Origin: Chryseobacterium rhizosphaerae
GTDB taxonomy: Bacteria > Bacteroidota > Bacteroidia > Flavobacteriales > Weeksellaceae
Reading direction: 5' to 3'
Length of the DNA: 64,000 nucleotides
Assembly (NCBI RefSeq): GCF_003385455.1
Contig: NZ_QNUF01000005.1
Coordinates: forward strand, 186,001 to 250,000
Part shown: in pieces, positions 28,619 to 38,629 of the stretch
Numbering within the stretch: position 1 is the first letter of the stretch
How the letters are laid out: each line of letters begins with the position of its first letter
The notes under the pieces: model-generated
The model's database searches: none
Seen by the model: only the letters and a program-made list of their open reading frames with translations
Told to the model about the DNA's origin: nothing
Translations under genes and position numbers: made by a program

Positions 28619-30463
28619 ATGAGAGATGGTGCCTTTAATAAGAATACAATTACAATTTTATACAAACGAGCAGGGGAACATTGCTCCTTGTGTAAAAAAA
28701 TAACTACCAAGCCGCACAGTGATCCTAGTAAGTTTCACAATTTAGGCGAGGCTGCACACATAGAGGGACTAAAAGATGCTGCAAATTTACGTTTTAATCC
28801 AATGCTTTCAATTAAAGAACTGAAAGATGTTAGGAATGGAATTTGGCTTTGCCAGGTTTGTCACCATATCATTGATAATGATGAAAAAACATACTCTGTA
28901 GAAAAATTAAAAGAGATAAAGCAGAGCCATGAAATGCTGATAGTCAAAATTCAGGAATCTGGAAAATCACTAATGCCCATCTTAAATAGTAAGGACAGGG
29001 AAATAAAACGCTATCAAAAGATGATTTCAGAAATTGAAGCGGAGTTGGATGAACAGGAAGTTATATTTAGTGAAGAGTTGAACAAAGCGAAGTTTATTTT
29101 ATCAAATGTTATAAAAGAAAGAGAGTTCTTAAATGAGCAGCTTTGCAAAATCAAAAATGAAATTATTGATCTGGATAATGAGGTACTTCAGAGAGCATTA
29201 TTGGAAGAAAAGAATGTTACAAGGGCTTTGGAAATTCTAAATGAAGAGAAACTGGAACGCTCTGAAATGAAATTAGCAAGAGGTCGAGTTTTGAGAGCTA
29301 GACTATTAATATCTACTGGTGATAGAAAAGCGGCAGAAGAAAACTTTGAAAGGGCTTTTCAAATTTGGCCTAGGTCGTTAGTCGCTATAGAATACGTCCA
29401 GTTATTATATTTTAAAAAGCTGGACTACCACAGAATAATCGAAATATGTGAGATAGCTCTTGCTAATGAGACAACAAAACCTTACCAAATAACCCTCTTA
29501 GAGCATATTGCTCACGCAAACATTAAACTTGGGCAATCAACTTGTGCAATTGAAAGATTTAATCTTGCAAAGGAATATCTTCAAAACATGGAAAAGGGAT
29601 CAGCTACATCGCTAAGTCGTCTAGCAAATATTGAAAAGCATCTTGGAGATTGTTTTAAACTTTCTGGAAATCTTCGACAGGCATTAAATTCGTATGAACA
29701 TGCATTAAATTTTTATCATAGAGCAATGGCAGTTGATCCTAATTTAGTACATGAAAAAGAATTAGCAGGGCTTGCAACAGCTATTGGACTCATTTATGAA
29801 GCAAACAATAATGAAACTGAAGGATTGATTCATCATTTAAGAGCTATTGCAGTTCTCGATAATATAGCTGATACCGAAAAGGAGAAAGCTTTAATACAAG
29901 TAAATTTAGCAACTTGCTATTTGAAGAGGAGGACTTTTGATCCCTTAAAAGCACATACATATGTTCTTCAAAGTGTAAAACTTCTAACAGAGTTATCACG
30001 AAATGAACCCAATGAATACTTGGAGTATTTGATTGGAGCAAAGTGTTTACTTGCCGATATCAATTTTATTAGAAGATTACCTGAGGCTGATGACTTATAT
30101 AAGGAAAGTATTGAACTAGCCAAAATTTTATATAAGGAAAACCCTATTTTTATATCCACGCTTGCACATGTCGAGTATAACTATTCTGTGTTCCTAATTA
30201 TATCTAAAGGAGAAGTTGAAAGTGGGTTGGATATACTGGAAGGGTCTATTACTAAGTTGAAGGCTTCACAAGTAGCAATTTTCGAGTATGTGTCATATTT
30301 ATCGCAAGCTTTGTTTTTTAAAGCCGAGTTGAAAAAAAATGTTGATGAGAAAATTGAAATTTTACAAGACATTTTGACTTTAACTGAAAACTTAGATTCA
30401 GTTGATAAGAGTAATTTATGGAGAATGAAAGCACAACATTTACTGAATGAATTAATATCTTAA
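28619..30463 (+). CDS. HNH endonuclease with coiled-coil and TPR-like tail
   Basis: A 614-residue protein. The HNH head at 1-105 has CSLC (C22, C25), AAHI with H47, RNGIW with N73, and CQVCHH (C78, C81), the zinc-stapled HNH form. A coiled coil runs from about 125 to 200, and TPR-like helical repeats fill the rest. The nuclease is intact in all visible residues. The TPR part probably senses or recruits. It follows the PD-(D/E)XK gene by 74 bp in the same direction and may form one defence unit with it. Confidence 0.8.
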   Translation: MRDGAFNKNTITILYKRAGEHCSLCKKITTKPHSDPSKFHNLGEAAHIEGLKDAANLRFNPMLSIKELKDVRNGIWLCQVCHHIIDNDEKTYSVEKLKEIKQSHEMLIVKIQESGKSLMPILNSKDREIKRYQKMISEIEAELDEQEVIFSEELNKAKFILSNVIKEREFLNEQLCKIKNEIIDLDNEVLQRALLEEKNVTRALEILNEEKLERSEMKLARGRVLRARLLISTGDRKAAEENFERAFQIWPRSLVAIEYVQLLYFKKLDYHRIIEICEIALANETTKPYQITLLEHIAHANIKLGQSTCAIERFNLAKEYLQNMEKGSATSLSRLANIEKHLGDCFKLSGNLRQALNSYEHALNFYHRAMAVDPNLVHEKELAGLATAIGLIYEANNNETEGLIHHLRAIAVLDNIADTEKEKALIQVNLATCYLKRRTFDPLKAHTYVLQSVKLLTELSRNEPNEYLEYLIGAKCLLADINFIRRLPEADDLYKESIELAKILYKENPIFISTLAHVEYNYSVFLIISKGEVESGLDILEGSITKLKASQVAIFEYVSYLSQALFFKAELKKNVDEKIEILQDILTLTENLDSVDKSNLWRMKAQHLLNELIS

Positions 30464-31071
30464 TATCTTTCCCTTGGTGGATTATTAAATGTCAAGTTCA
30501 GCAACGGCGAATACCTGATCAAAGAAAAGTCAATAACCGGCTTGAGGAACTATTGCCAGAAGAAAACGGGAGGTACAGTTCAATCTTGAAGCTACCATAA
30601 TGTGGAACTTATTCTTTGCAATCTGCATAAAAAGCAGATGAATATGTTCCTATGGGGAACGCCCTGTATAATGCTTAATGAGATCACCAAAATAATTGGA
30701 AAACACATTAGCCAGATCTGAAAAATAGCAAACCGATGGCACTATTCAAGAAGCTCTTTCATGTTGTACTTTTTTCAATGGCTGATCAACTGTAAAGCAT
30801 AAATTTAGAAATTAATGGAGAACAAAGCTTTAAATTTTTTACTTGAATTTATGTGTTATTTACGGTTTCTGAGCTAAAGCTGAATGGAGAAATAATGCTT
30901 GTGGACTTTATAACTGGAGGCTTCCGATTTGGATCAAGCTTTGTAAACTCTGAAATCATTGCCCAACGTAACTGAAATAGGTAGATGTACTAATTTTGTG
31001 TTTTATTTCTAATAAATACATAAATTCTACGTTTTATTATATAAACATCTCCCAAGACAAATTACCATATT
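30464..31071. other. Gap of 608 bp with no intact gene
   Basis: Only short frames occur, for instance one near 30487-30590 reading NVKFSNGEYLIKEKSITGL before a stop. It looks like decayed coding sequence but I cannot name the parent. A TAATTTTG box at 30991-30998 may be a promoter for the recombinase, though without a good upstream element. Confidence 0.4.
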
Positions 31072-32637
31072 ATGCCTGCCGTATATCTCTACATACGAGT
31101 TAGTACAGATGAGCAGGCTGTAAAAGGATATTCCCAGCGCAGCCAGTTGGAGCGCCTTGTGCATTATTGTAAATATAATAACCTGATTATTATAGAAACT
31201 ATTTTCGAGGATTATTCAGCGAAAACATTTAATCGACCTGCATGGAACAGATTAATGATTAAAATTAAATCTCTTAAAAATCGTCCGGCCATTATACTCT
31301 TTACTTACTGGGATAGATTTAGCCGTAACATTACAGATGCTTATTTGATGCTTGAGAAACTAGGAAGTATGGGAGTTTCTCTTCAAGCGATTGATCAGCC
31401 AATAGACTTTTCTATACCGGAAAGTAAGATTATACTTGCTGTATATTTGGCTACATCTGAAGTTGAAAATGATAAAAGAAGCCGGAATGTAAGTTTAGGT
31501 ATGCAAAAAGCAAGGCTAGAAGGTCGATGGATCAATAAAGCTCCTTTGGGATATCGGAATAAAATAACAGCGGATGGAAAAAAATATATTGCTCCTTATG
31601 CCCCAGAAGCTTTTATAATTCGTGAAGTCTTTGAAGAGATAATAAAAGAAAAAAGAGTTACAATATCAGAAATATATAAGCATGCTGTCTCTAAGGGTTT
31701 AAGATGTAGTATTAGCGCTTTTTATAGATTAATAAGAAATCCCATTTATTGTGGACAAATTAAAGTTCCTGAATCTGAAAATGAAAAAAGCAAGGTTATT
31801 AATGGATTACATACAGGAATTGTATCTATAATACTGTTTGAGGGAGTTCAAAAAGTATTACGAGAATTAAATAACTCAAAGTTTGTCAAAAAGAAAAAAG
31901 TACTTAATGAGAACTTTATATTAAGAGGTGTTCTTTTGTGTCCTATCTGTGGAAAAACATTAACTGCAAGTTCTTCACAGGGAAGTTATAAGAAATACTA
32001 TTATTACCATTGCACAAGAGAATGTAAGTATCGTATTAGAACAGATTTTGTTAATACAAGTTTTCTAACTTTTCTTAAAGAAGCACAGATTGATATTCCT
32101 TTTTTAAAGACAGCCAATGATTTCTTGAAAGAGATTGGTAAAGGAAGGCAAGAAGCTTATCAAAGCAAAAAGCGGGAGATAGGAAGGGCAATGGATAAAT
32201 CGATTGACAGAAGTTTAAATGCACATCAGCTTTTTTCAATTGGGAAAATTGATTACGATGACTATTTCCTCATTAAAAACAGTTGTAAAGTCTATTTAAA
32301 GAATTATGCTTCGGAATTACGCGAGCAAGCATTAAAGGCAGGAATAGGAATGCTTGCAAAGGAAGGGAATAATATATTTTGTCATTTAGGAGACATTTAT
32401 GAGGTCTCTGATATAATAACAAAACAAAGAATAGCAAGATTATTTTTTCCCGAGAAAGTAATTACTGATGAGAAAATTCTGAATATGTTACCGGAATTTA
32501 TAAAAAAAATATTTGGAATAAAATTAGAAAAACCTGGGTCAAGAGTAGGAGAAACTTTAGGTAATGATGAGAAGATAAACCATTTTCTAAAAGAAATTTC
32601 ATTGTTTGCATTTGAACAACAATTGAAAACAATTTAA
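31072..32637 (+). CDS. Large serine recombinase
   Basis: A 521-residue serine integrase. The resolvase catalytic domain holds the nucleophile S11 in YIRVST, followed by the Arg-rich active-site region. A recombinase domain spans about 160-260. A zinc ribbon has CPIC (C290, C293) and a later CTREC pair, followed by a coiled C-terminus. It is full length and probably active. It lies at the right edge of the accessory region, 270 bp from a tRNA-Arg gene, and likely moved all or part of that region. Confidence 0.88.
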   Translation: MPAVYLYIRVSTDEQAVKGYSQRSQLERLVHYCKYNNLIIIETIFEDYSAKTFNRPAWNRLMIKIKSLKNRPAIILFTYWDRFSRNITDAYLMLEKLGSMGVSLQAIDQPIDFSIPESKIILAVYLATSEVENDKRSRNVSLGMQKARLEGRWINKAPLGYRNKITADGKKYIAPYAPEAFIIREVFEEIIKEKRVTISEIYKHAVSKGLRCSISAFYRLIRNPIYCGQIKVPESENEKSKVINGLHTGIVSIILFEGVQKVLRELNNSKFVKKKKVLNENFILRGVLLCPICGKTLTASSSQGSYKKYYYYHCTRECKYRIRTDFVNTSFLTFLKEAQIDIPFLKTANDFLKEIGKGRQEAYQSKKREIGRAMDKSIDRSLNAHQLFSIGKIDYDDYFLIKNSCKVYLKNYASELREQALKAGIGMLAKEGNNIFCHLGDIYEVSDIITKQRIARLFFPEKVITDEKILNMLPEFIKKIFGIKLEKPGSRVGETLGNDEKINHFLKEISLFAFEQQLKTI

Positions 32638-32863
32638 AGGAATATACATTTGATTTTTTCTCTAAATTTTGGTGTTCGAATCCTGTTAGGTTATCGAAGG
32701 TAAAGTTTTCAAACCTTTATTGATTATTGTATTAACTAATTGATTTTCAGTATGTTGATTTTTTATAGTAGAATCAACTGAATTTTTTGGGGTTGACACT
32801 TTTGTAATGAAAGTCTTAATTTGTTGAAGTCTAACTATCTGAATATGAAGTATTTAAAAATAA

Positions 32864-32895
32864 ATATGCGCAAATTGTCCTAAATTTGCGCATAT
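32864..32895 (-). terminator. Terminator of tRNA-Arg
   Basis: A perfect 13-bp stem (ATATGCGCAAATT / AATTTGCGCATAT) with a 6-nt loop, lying 9 bp after the tRNA 3' end. On the minus strand it is followed by a T-rich run. Confidence 0.75.
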
Positions 32896-32904
32896 TGTCG
32901 TTTG

Positions 32905-32978
32905 TGACCTCGACAGGATTCAAACCTGTAACCTTCTGAGCCGTAATCAGATGCGCTATTCAGTTGCGCCACGAGGCC
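32905..32978 (-). tRNA. tRNA-Arg (anticodon ACG)
   Basis: A 74-nt gene folding into a full cloverleaf. The acceptor stem is GGCCTCG / CGAGGTC with one G-U. The D stem is GCGC/GCGC, the anticodon stem TCTGA/TCAGA with loop TTACGGC (anticodon ACG), and the T stem ACAGG/CCTGT. The discriminator is A and no CCA is encoded. It borders the accessory region. Confidence 0.95.
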
Positions 32979-33037
32979 GTTGTTACCTTGTTGTTTAAGG
33001 GTTTGCAAATATAGCACTTTTTTCTTTTCTTTGAAAG

Positions 33038-34084
33038 ATGAAACAAAGAATTTTATTCCTATTCACGGTTTTTTCGCTAATTGCCTGTAAAAGAGAACCA
33101 AAAATTTCGTCTTCAGATTGGACTTCTATCTCCAGTCGTACCCAATTTAAGGAACATGATGGGGCTCTGGAGCTGAAATCGGGAAATTTCACCTATAATT
33201 TTAATAAAAGTCAAACTCCTTTTAAGAAAATAATCCTGCTGAATGCAAGTATGGCGGGCTATATTTCAGCACTTGGAGCAGAAAATTTAATCATTGGAGT
33301 GTCGAGCCCGGAGTATATTTATTCGGAAAAGATTCTAAACCTGCTTAAAGAAGGAAAGATCCAAAATGTGGGAAGTGAGCAGAAATATGATGTGGAGAAG
33401 ATTATTTCCATGAAACCGGATGCTATTTTTACCAATCATATTGCAAGTTTTGATAATACTTATGAACTGCTGAAAAGTAACGGAATTCAGGTGATATTTC
33501 TGGATGAATATATGGAACAGCAGCCCCTGGAAAAAACAGCCTATATAAAACTTTTCGGAGAATTTCTAGGAAAAGAAAAAGAAGCGGAAGCCAAATACCA
33601 GGAAGTTGAAAAAAACTATAATGAGCTGAAACAACTGGCATTAAAGGCAAAAGAAAAACCTGTGGTCCTAGCCAATGAAATGTATGGCAATGTTTGGTAC
33701 CTTCCCGGGGGGAATACTTCTGTTGCCCATTATATTGCTGATGCCAATGCTTCCTATATCTTAAAAGATAATAAGGATGAAAAGGCTTTAACGATGAGCT
33801 TTGAGGAAGTATATGCAAAAACAGACGGCGTACAGTACTGGGTGAATGCCGGAAGCCATGCTTCCAAAAAAGAAATGTTGAAAATGAATGCTTTCTATGG
33901 AAAACTGGATGTATTCAATAAAGGAAAAGTATATACCATTGCCGGAAAGGAAAAACAGAAAGCCAATGATTTCTTTGAAAGTGGAGTAGTAAGAGCAGAC
34001 CTTATCCTTAAAGATTGCATTAAAATCTTCCATCCTGAACTTCTGCCGGATTATCAGCTAACCTATATGAAAGAGTTGCACTAA
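33038..34084 (+). CDS. ABC transporter substrate-binding lipoprotein (metal/cobalamin type)
   Basis: A 348-residue lipoprotein with lipobox LIAC (Cys17). It belongs to the helical-backbone periplasmic binding family for Fe3+-siderophore, haem or B12, showing phrases such as NLIIGVSSPEYIYS, KPDAIFTNHI and the long connecting helix near 165-200. No permease or ATPase is adjacent, so its partners are elsewhere. The ligand cannot be told from the sequence. Confidence 0.85.
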   Translation: MKQRILFLFTVFSLIACKREPKISSSDWTSISSRTQFKEHDGALELKSGNFTYNFNKSQTPFKKIILLNASMAGYISALGAENLIIGVSSPEYIYSEKILNLLKEGKIQNVGSEQKYDVEKIISMKPDAIFTNHIASFDNTYELLKSNGIQVIFLDEYMEQQPLEKTAYIKLFGEFLGKEKEAEAKYQEVEKNYNELKQLALKAKEKPVVLANEMYGNVWYLPGGNTSVAHYIADANASYILKDNKDEKALTMSFEEVYAKTDGVQYWVNAGSHASKKEMLKMNAFYGKLDVFNKGKVYTIAGKEKQKANDFFESGVVRADLILKDCIKIFHPELLPDYQLTYMKELH

Positions 34085-34107
34085 CTCAGACTATTTGCTT
34101 ATTTTTG
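34076..34107 (+). promoter_or_regulatory. Promoter for mtgA
   Basis: TTG at 34076-34078, 21 bp, TATTTTTG at 34100-34107, partly inside the end of the preceding gene and 21 bp before the ATG at 34129. Confidence 0.5.
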
Positions 34108-34128
34108 CACTTCCTTTTACGATAACTT

Positions 34129-34773
34129 ATGTGGAAAAAAATTAAACAGCTGATTTTCATCGTTCTTGTTCTGAATGTGGTTTTTATCATTTGGGGCAGA
34201 TTTTTCAATCCGCCTATTACCATTACCCAGATAGGAGGGATTTTTGAGTACGGAAAGTTACACAGAGATTATATTTCCTATGATGAAATGGGAAATAATG
34301 TGAAAAAAGCCGTAATAGCTTCCGAAGATCAGAAATTCTTTGATCATAACGGATTCGATTATACCGCGATTGAAAAAGCAATGAAGCATAATGAACAGGG
34401 CAAAAAAATAAGAGGAGGGAGCACCATTTCCCAGCAGACTGCAAAAAATGTTTTTCTTTGGCAGGGCAGAAGCTGGGTGAGAAAAGGATTGGAAGCCGTG
34501 TATACTTTTATCATTGAAAAAGTATGGAGCAAAGATATTATCCTTGAAAGATACCTGAACTCTATTGAAATGGGACAGGGAGTATTTGGGGTAGAAGCTG
34601 CCGCTCAGTATTATTTTGGAAAACCATCCAAAGATTTAAGTGCTTCAGATGCAGCCTGGATTGCTGCGGTATTGCCGAATCCCAAAAAATATGATCCTAA
34701 AAACCCATCCCCTTATTTAAGAAAGAAACATAATTGGATCATGAGACAGATGAGGAATGTGAGTTTGAAATAG
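34129..34773 (+). CDS. mtgA: Monofunctional biosynthetic peptidoglycan transglycosylase
   Basis: A 214-residue protein with one N-terminal membrane anchor (about 7-22) and a GT51 domain. The catalytic Glu66 is in ASEDQKFFDHNGFD; RGGSTISQQTAKNVFL and the ERYLNSIEMG block are also present. It polymerises lipid II into glycan strands in the periplasm. The length fits MtgA rather than a bifunctional PBP. Confidence 0.93.
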   Translation: MWKKIKQLIFIVLVLNVVFIIWGRFFNPPITITQIGGIFEYGKLHRDYISYDEMGNNVKKAVIASEDQKFFDHNGFDYTAIEKAMKHNEQGKKIRGGSTISQQTAKNVFLWQGRSWVRKGLEAVYTFIIEKVWSKDIILERYLNSIEMGQGVFGVEAAAQYYFGKPSKDLSASDAAWIAAVLPNPKKYDPKNPSPYLRKKHNWIMRQMRNVSLK

Positions 34774-34779
34774 TATCAG

Positions 34780-34787
34780 TATCTTTG
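34780..34787 (+). promoter_or_regulatory. Minus-7 element close to the ATG (leaderless candidate)
   Basis: TATCTTTG ends 5 bp before the ATG at 34793, which would put the RNA start at the start codon. No good TTG lies at the expected upstream distance. Confidence 0.35.
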
Positions 34788-34792
34788 TACTA

Positions 34793-36823
34793 ATGAAATT
34801 CTTTAATTCCAGCACAAATTTTGAGTCAGTTCTTAAAAAATACTTTTCTTTTAAGAATGAAACCCTTTCTTTAGAACCGTTTGCAGAGTTTTTAGAGAGT
34901 ATTAAAAAGGCGGACTTTACTGATGTGCTCAACTTTCTCAGAAGCAATCCGCATTTTGCTGAAAATTTTAAAAATTATATACACAATATTTTTAAAGGCA
35001 GGCCTTTCAATTTGTCCCTGACGGAAGCCAATATTCTTTCTGAAAACGCTTTCTTTCCGGAGCTTAAAAAAAGGATCCTGAATAAGGTTTTACCTCCCGT
35101 AGAAAATGAAAAAACGGTGTGGTATATGATTGATAATGTCAGTCTGAGGCCTAAAACAGATCTGAGATACATGCACAACCTTCCTGAAAATGAGATGGAT
35201 GAGTTTTTGGTAATGTTAGGTGCCTCTGATTTTATAATCAAGCCCAACATTAAAAAGGAACTTATTTTCTCTATGAATATCCTTTCCTGGAGGGTTACAG
35301 GGATGGCTATGGAAGTGGAAGTGGTAAGAATGGCCCCACAGTACAGGAATCTGGATAATCCGTTTCTTGCCCTTCAGAATGAGCTGGAGGCGTTAGCGGA
35401 AGACCTTACAACAGATCCTGATTTACAGCTGCACTCCAAGGACAGCCGCTATAAACAGATCAAGATCTATACAGAACAATGTCTGGAATTTGTAAACATA
35501 GCCTTTAAAAATTCGGCTAAATATGGTATTTCAGGAAAGATCAATCAATCATTGCTGAAGATTCGTCAGCAGACGGAAAGGATTTATGAAATTGTACAGT
35601 TGCTTGTTATCGACACAGACGAAGATGTGATGATCAAATCCAAGCAGCTGATCTTTAATATCCTCAATTATAAATCCCATAAAAATAATATAGCAGACCT
35701 GATCAATGACAGTACCAGGCTGATTTCCCATCTTATTACGAACCACACAGCGGAAGCTGGAACCCATTATATTACCTCTACCCGTAAAGAATATATGACT
35801 ATGTTCTATAAAGCGAGTGGTGGTGGAATCATTGTAGGAGCACTTTGCGTATTGAAAATGCTGTACGGGTATATCCCGGGAAGTGACTTTTCGCATGCTT
35901 TCCTGTACTCTATGAACTACGCGATGGGGTTTGTAATGATTTACCTGATGGGATTTACGTTGGCTACCAAACAGCCTGCAATGACGGCGGCTACCATGAC
36001 AAAAGTACTGTCTGAAGAAGGAAACAGTAAAAGACACAATGCGGAATTTGCCCATCTGGTATCAAAATTATTCAGAAGCCAGTTCATTGCCTTTGTAGGA
36101 AATGTACTGCTGGCTTTTCCAATTGCCCTTGCCATTATTTATGGGTTGGATGTCTTTTTCTCCCAAAATCTTGCTGTTGACAGATCTGATAAGCTGTTAA
36201 AAGACCTCGATCCTTTCAAATCGAAAGCAATTCTGCATGCAAGTATTGCCGGTTTCTATCTTTTTATTTCAGGAATCATCTCAGGGAATATAGGAAACAA
36301 CTCTGTATTTTATCAGATCCCCGAAAGAATTGCCAAGAATTTGTCTATCAGAAGTTTTTTTGGAAAAAAATTTGCGAAAGGACTATCAAAATATTATGCT
36401 AAAAACTGGCCCGGAATTGTCTCCAATTTCTGGTTTGGTGTATTCCTTGGGGCAACCGCTCCGGTAGGAATGTTCTTCGGACTGGACCTTGATATCAGAC
36501 ACATTACCTTTGCTGCCGGAAACTTTGCGTTAGGACTTTACGGGAAAGATTTTTCAGTAGATTCTTATACTTTCTGGATGTCTTTCTTTACCGTATTCCT
36601 GATCGGATTCTTCAACTTCCTGGTGAGTTTTAGTTTATCGATGTTCCTGGCTTTCAGATCAAGAAAAATGAACTTCGGACAGGTTAGCGAGATCTATAAA
36701 GAAATATTCAGATATTTTGCTAAACATCCGCTGAAATTCTTCTTACCATTGAGCTCAGGGTTAGATAAAAAGGCAGATGACCTTATGAGTAATACAATCT
36801 CTAATAAATCTGAAGAACATTAA
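34793..36823 (+). CDS. SpecificRecomb-family membrane protein
   Basis: A 676-residue protein. A soluble N-terminal half (1-330) is followed by about six membrane segments (roughly 345-640). It matches the family annotated as site-specific recombinase (Gcr-like, SpecificRecomb), by overall layout and phrases such as YYITSTRKEYMTMFYKA-like and GNIGNNSVFYQIPERI. The recombinase name is historical; membrane segments and lack of recombinase motifs make that role doubtful. Function unknown. Confidence 0.75.
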   Translation: MKFFNSSTNFESVLKKYFSFKNETLSLEPFAEFLESIKKADFTDVLNFLRSNPHFAENFKNYIHNIFKGRPFNLSLTEANILSENAFFPELKKRILNKVLPPVENEKTVWYMIDNVSLRPKTDLRYMHNLPENEMDEFLVMLGASDFIIKPNIKKELIFSMNILSWRVTGMAMEVEVVRMAPQYRNLDNPFLALQNELEALAEDLTTDPDLQLHSKDSRYKQIKIYTEQCLEFVNIAFKNSAKYGISGKINQSLLKIRQQTERIYEIVQLLVIDTDEDVMIKSKQLIFNILNYKSHKNNIADLINDSTRLISHLITNHTAEAGTHYITSTRKEYMTMFYKASGGGIIVGALCVLKMLYGYIPGSDFSHAFLYSMNYAMGFVMIYLMGFTLATKQPAMTAATMTKVLSEEGNSKRHNAEFAHLVSKLFRSQFIAFVGNVLLAFPIALAIIYGLDVFFSQNLAVDRSDKLLKDLDPFKSKAILHASIAGFYLFISGIISGNIGNNSVFYQIPERIAKNLSIRSFFGKKFAKGLSKYYAKNWPGIVSNFWFGVFLGATAPVGMFFGLDLDIRHITFAAGNFALGLYGKDFSVDSYTFWMSFFTVFLIGFFNFLVSFSLSMFLAFRSRKMNFGQVSEIYKEIFRYFAKHPLKFFLPLSSGLDKKADDLMSNTISNKSEEH

Positions 36824-36850
36824 ACTGTTTCAGGATAGATATAATACATA

Positions 36851-36878
36851 AAAATGCTACCTCAGGTAGCATTTTTTT
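36851..36878. terminator. Bidirectional terminator
   Basis: AAAATGCTACC, TCA loop, GGTAGCATTTT followed by a T run; on the other strand an A run also gives a T tract. It separates converging genes. Confidence 0.85.
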
Positions 36879-36907
36879 ATGAGTTTATCTTCTCTTCTTA
36901 AAAAGAA

Positions 36908-37204
36908 TTATAGGAGCTGAAGATCATTGAACTTATCTGCTCCGAATTTGTCCTGAAATTTTTTCAGATAAAAGCTTTTACGCATTTTAAAATCATTTTT
37001 CAATAAAGGAGAGTCAATTTTAATAATGATGCATCCTTTTTCAATATTCACACTTCTGATTTCATTAAAGAGGCTGGCATCAAGATAATCTTCCAGAAAA
37101 TCTTTGATTTCAAAGGCCACCAGTTTGTCCTCAAAACCATAGATTCTGGCAAAAGATTTTACAAGTTCAGACGATTGATATTCACGTTTTTTCTTATTTT
37201 TCAT
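36908..37204 (-). CDS. DUF721 domain-containing protein
   Basis: A 98-residue protein of the DUF721 (DciA-related) family, with the small alpha-beta module seen in the IIKIDSPLLKNDFKMRK region. The related DciA helps load the replicative helicase. Its location beside recF, as in many bacteria, supports the assignment. The Bacteroidota function is untested. Confidence 0.75.
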   Translation of the reverse strand: MKNKKKREYQSSELVKSFARIYGFEDKLVAFEIKDFLEDYLDASLFNEIRSVNIEKGCIIIKIDSPLLKNDFKMRKSFYLKKFQDKFGADKFNDLQLL

Positions 37205-37546
37205 AGTCGGGATGCGGGTTTCGTGTTTCGAGCTTTTTGGTTTAGATTAATAGCCGTGTTTAAAGTTGTTTCCCTCATTTATTTTCATTCCAGTTGTCTT
37301 TGACCCCATTTTTTATATACATTAATTTTTCCACCTAGTATATTATATTCATTTTTTAATTTTTCGAACTCTGAGGAAATAAAAATAAATCCATTGCAAT
37401 TTTGTAAATGTCCAGGTTCCTGTAGCTCATATCATTTGTGTCATTTGCCTAATAAGTTAAGACAAAAAAATATACCGAATACTTCATATCTCATTTTTTA
37501 ACCCTGCAATTCACCCTGGCACCCATATCTCGCATCTCGTATCCCA
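37205..37546. other. Gap of 342 bp with no gene
   Basis: Between the DUF721 gene and recF, both on the minus strand. No ORF, tRNA or clear hairpin is seen. The stretch near 37480-37545 has several similar short words (ATATCTC, CATATCTCGCATCTCGTATCCC-like), a loose low-complexity run of no evident role. Confidence 0.4.
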
Positions 37547-38626
37547 CTATATCTCAAAAATTATACTTTCCTCGTTAATTTTCTTTACTACACTTTCCGT
37601 ACGTTCCCTGTGGGTGTCGGTAATAAAGATCTGTCCGAAACTTTCCTTATTAACAAGTTCAATCAATTGGGAAACCCTGGTGTCATCAAGCTTATCAAAA
37701 ATATCATCCAAAAGAAGGATCGGTGTTTTATGGGTGAGCTCTTTTACCAGACTCATCTGCGCTAGTTTTAAAGAAATCAGAAAAGACTTCTGCTGACCCT
37801 GGGAACCAATTTTTTTGATTAAAACATGGTCCATTTCAAAAAGAAGATCATCTTTATGAATACCTTTTGAAGTGTAGGTAAGCATCCGGTCTCTTTCGAT
37901 ACTCTCTTTTAGCAGTTCTTCAAAAGACTTTTCTAATAAATGAGATTCATAGATCACCGATACGGTTTCTTTTCCTCCTGAAATAATCTGATAAAAATTC
38001 TGAACAATAGGATTCAACTGTTCTACAAACTCTTTTCTTTTCTTAAAAATCTTGGTTCCGAACTGGGTAATAGGGCCATCGTAAATTTCGAGTGAATCCT
38101 TGTCCCATACTCTGTTTTTAGCAAAATATTTTAGCAATGCATTTCTTTGCTGGATGGTTTTCTGATATTGGATCAGATCAAAAAGGTATTCAGAATCCGT
38201 TTGAGAGATCATAGAATCCAGAAACTTCCGTCTGCTTTCCCCTGAATCTGAGATAAGGTTGGAGTCATAAGGAGAGATCATTACACTCGGAAGATATCCG
38301 ATATGATCGGCCATTCTGTCGTAGCTTTTATCATTTTTTTTGATCACCTTTTTAGATTCTTTAGGCTGGGTGATTCTAATGATATCTTCGCTGTCTTCAT
38401 TCAGCACTTCAGCGTCAATGGTGAAAAAATCTTCTTCTCTTTTAATATTATTAAGGTCGGTGTTTCCCAAAAAACTTTTACCTACCGATAAATAGTGCAG
38501 GGCATCCAGAATATTAGTCTTTCCCGCACCGTTATTTCCAACGAAACAGTTAATCTGTGGAGAAAATTCAAACTTCTTTTCTGAATGGTTTTTGAAATTG
38601 TAAAGAGAGAGTTTCTTGATAATCAT
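37547..38626 (-). CDS. recF: DNA replication and repair protein RecF
   Basis: A 359-residue SMC-like ATPase: Walker A GNNGAGKT at 30-37, signature GSQGQQKS, Walker B PILLLDDIFDKLD, and the C-terminal ITDTHRE block. RecF helps load RecA at gaps in DNA through RecFOR. Length and motif order are normal. Three bases separate it from the downstream membrane gene on the same strand. Confidence 0.96.
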   Translation of the reverse strand: MIIKKLSLYNFKNHSEKKFEFSPQINCFVGNNGAGKTNILDALHYLSVGKSFLGNTDLNNIKREEDFFTIDAEVLNEDSEDIIRITQPKESKKVIKKNDKSYDRMADHIGYLPSVMISPYDSNLISDSGESRRKFLDSMISQTDSEYLFDLIQYQKTIQQRNALLKYFAKNRVWDKDSLEIYDGPITQFGTKIFKKRKEFVEQLNPIVQNFYQIISGGKETVSVIYESHLLEKSFEELLKESIERDRMLTYTSKGIHKDDLLFEMDHVLIKKIGSQGQQKSFLISLKLAQMSLVKELTHKTPILLLDDIFDKLDDTRVSQLIELVNKESFGQIFITDTHRERTESVVKKINEESIIFEI

Positions 38627-38629
38627 TCG

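Noticed and set aside
32674..32686. Second tRNA gene suggested by GTTCGAATCCTGT
   Set aside because: Only the T-arm word is present; no acceptor, D or anticodon arm can be folded around it. It is at most a remnant.
35549..36055. 168-codon antisense frame inside the SpecificRecomb gene
   Set aside because: Opposite a gene with clear family layout; the translation is rich in His, Arg and Phe as expected of a shadow frame.
36851..36878. Riboswitch or small RNA between the converging genes
   Set aside because: The short stem with T runs on both sides is fully explained as a bidirectional terminator.
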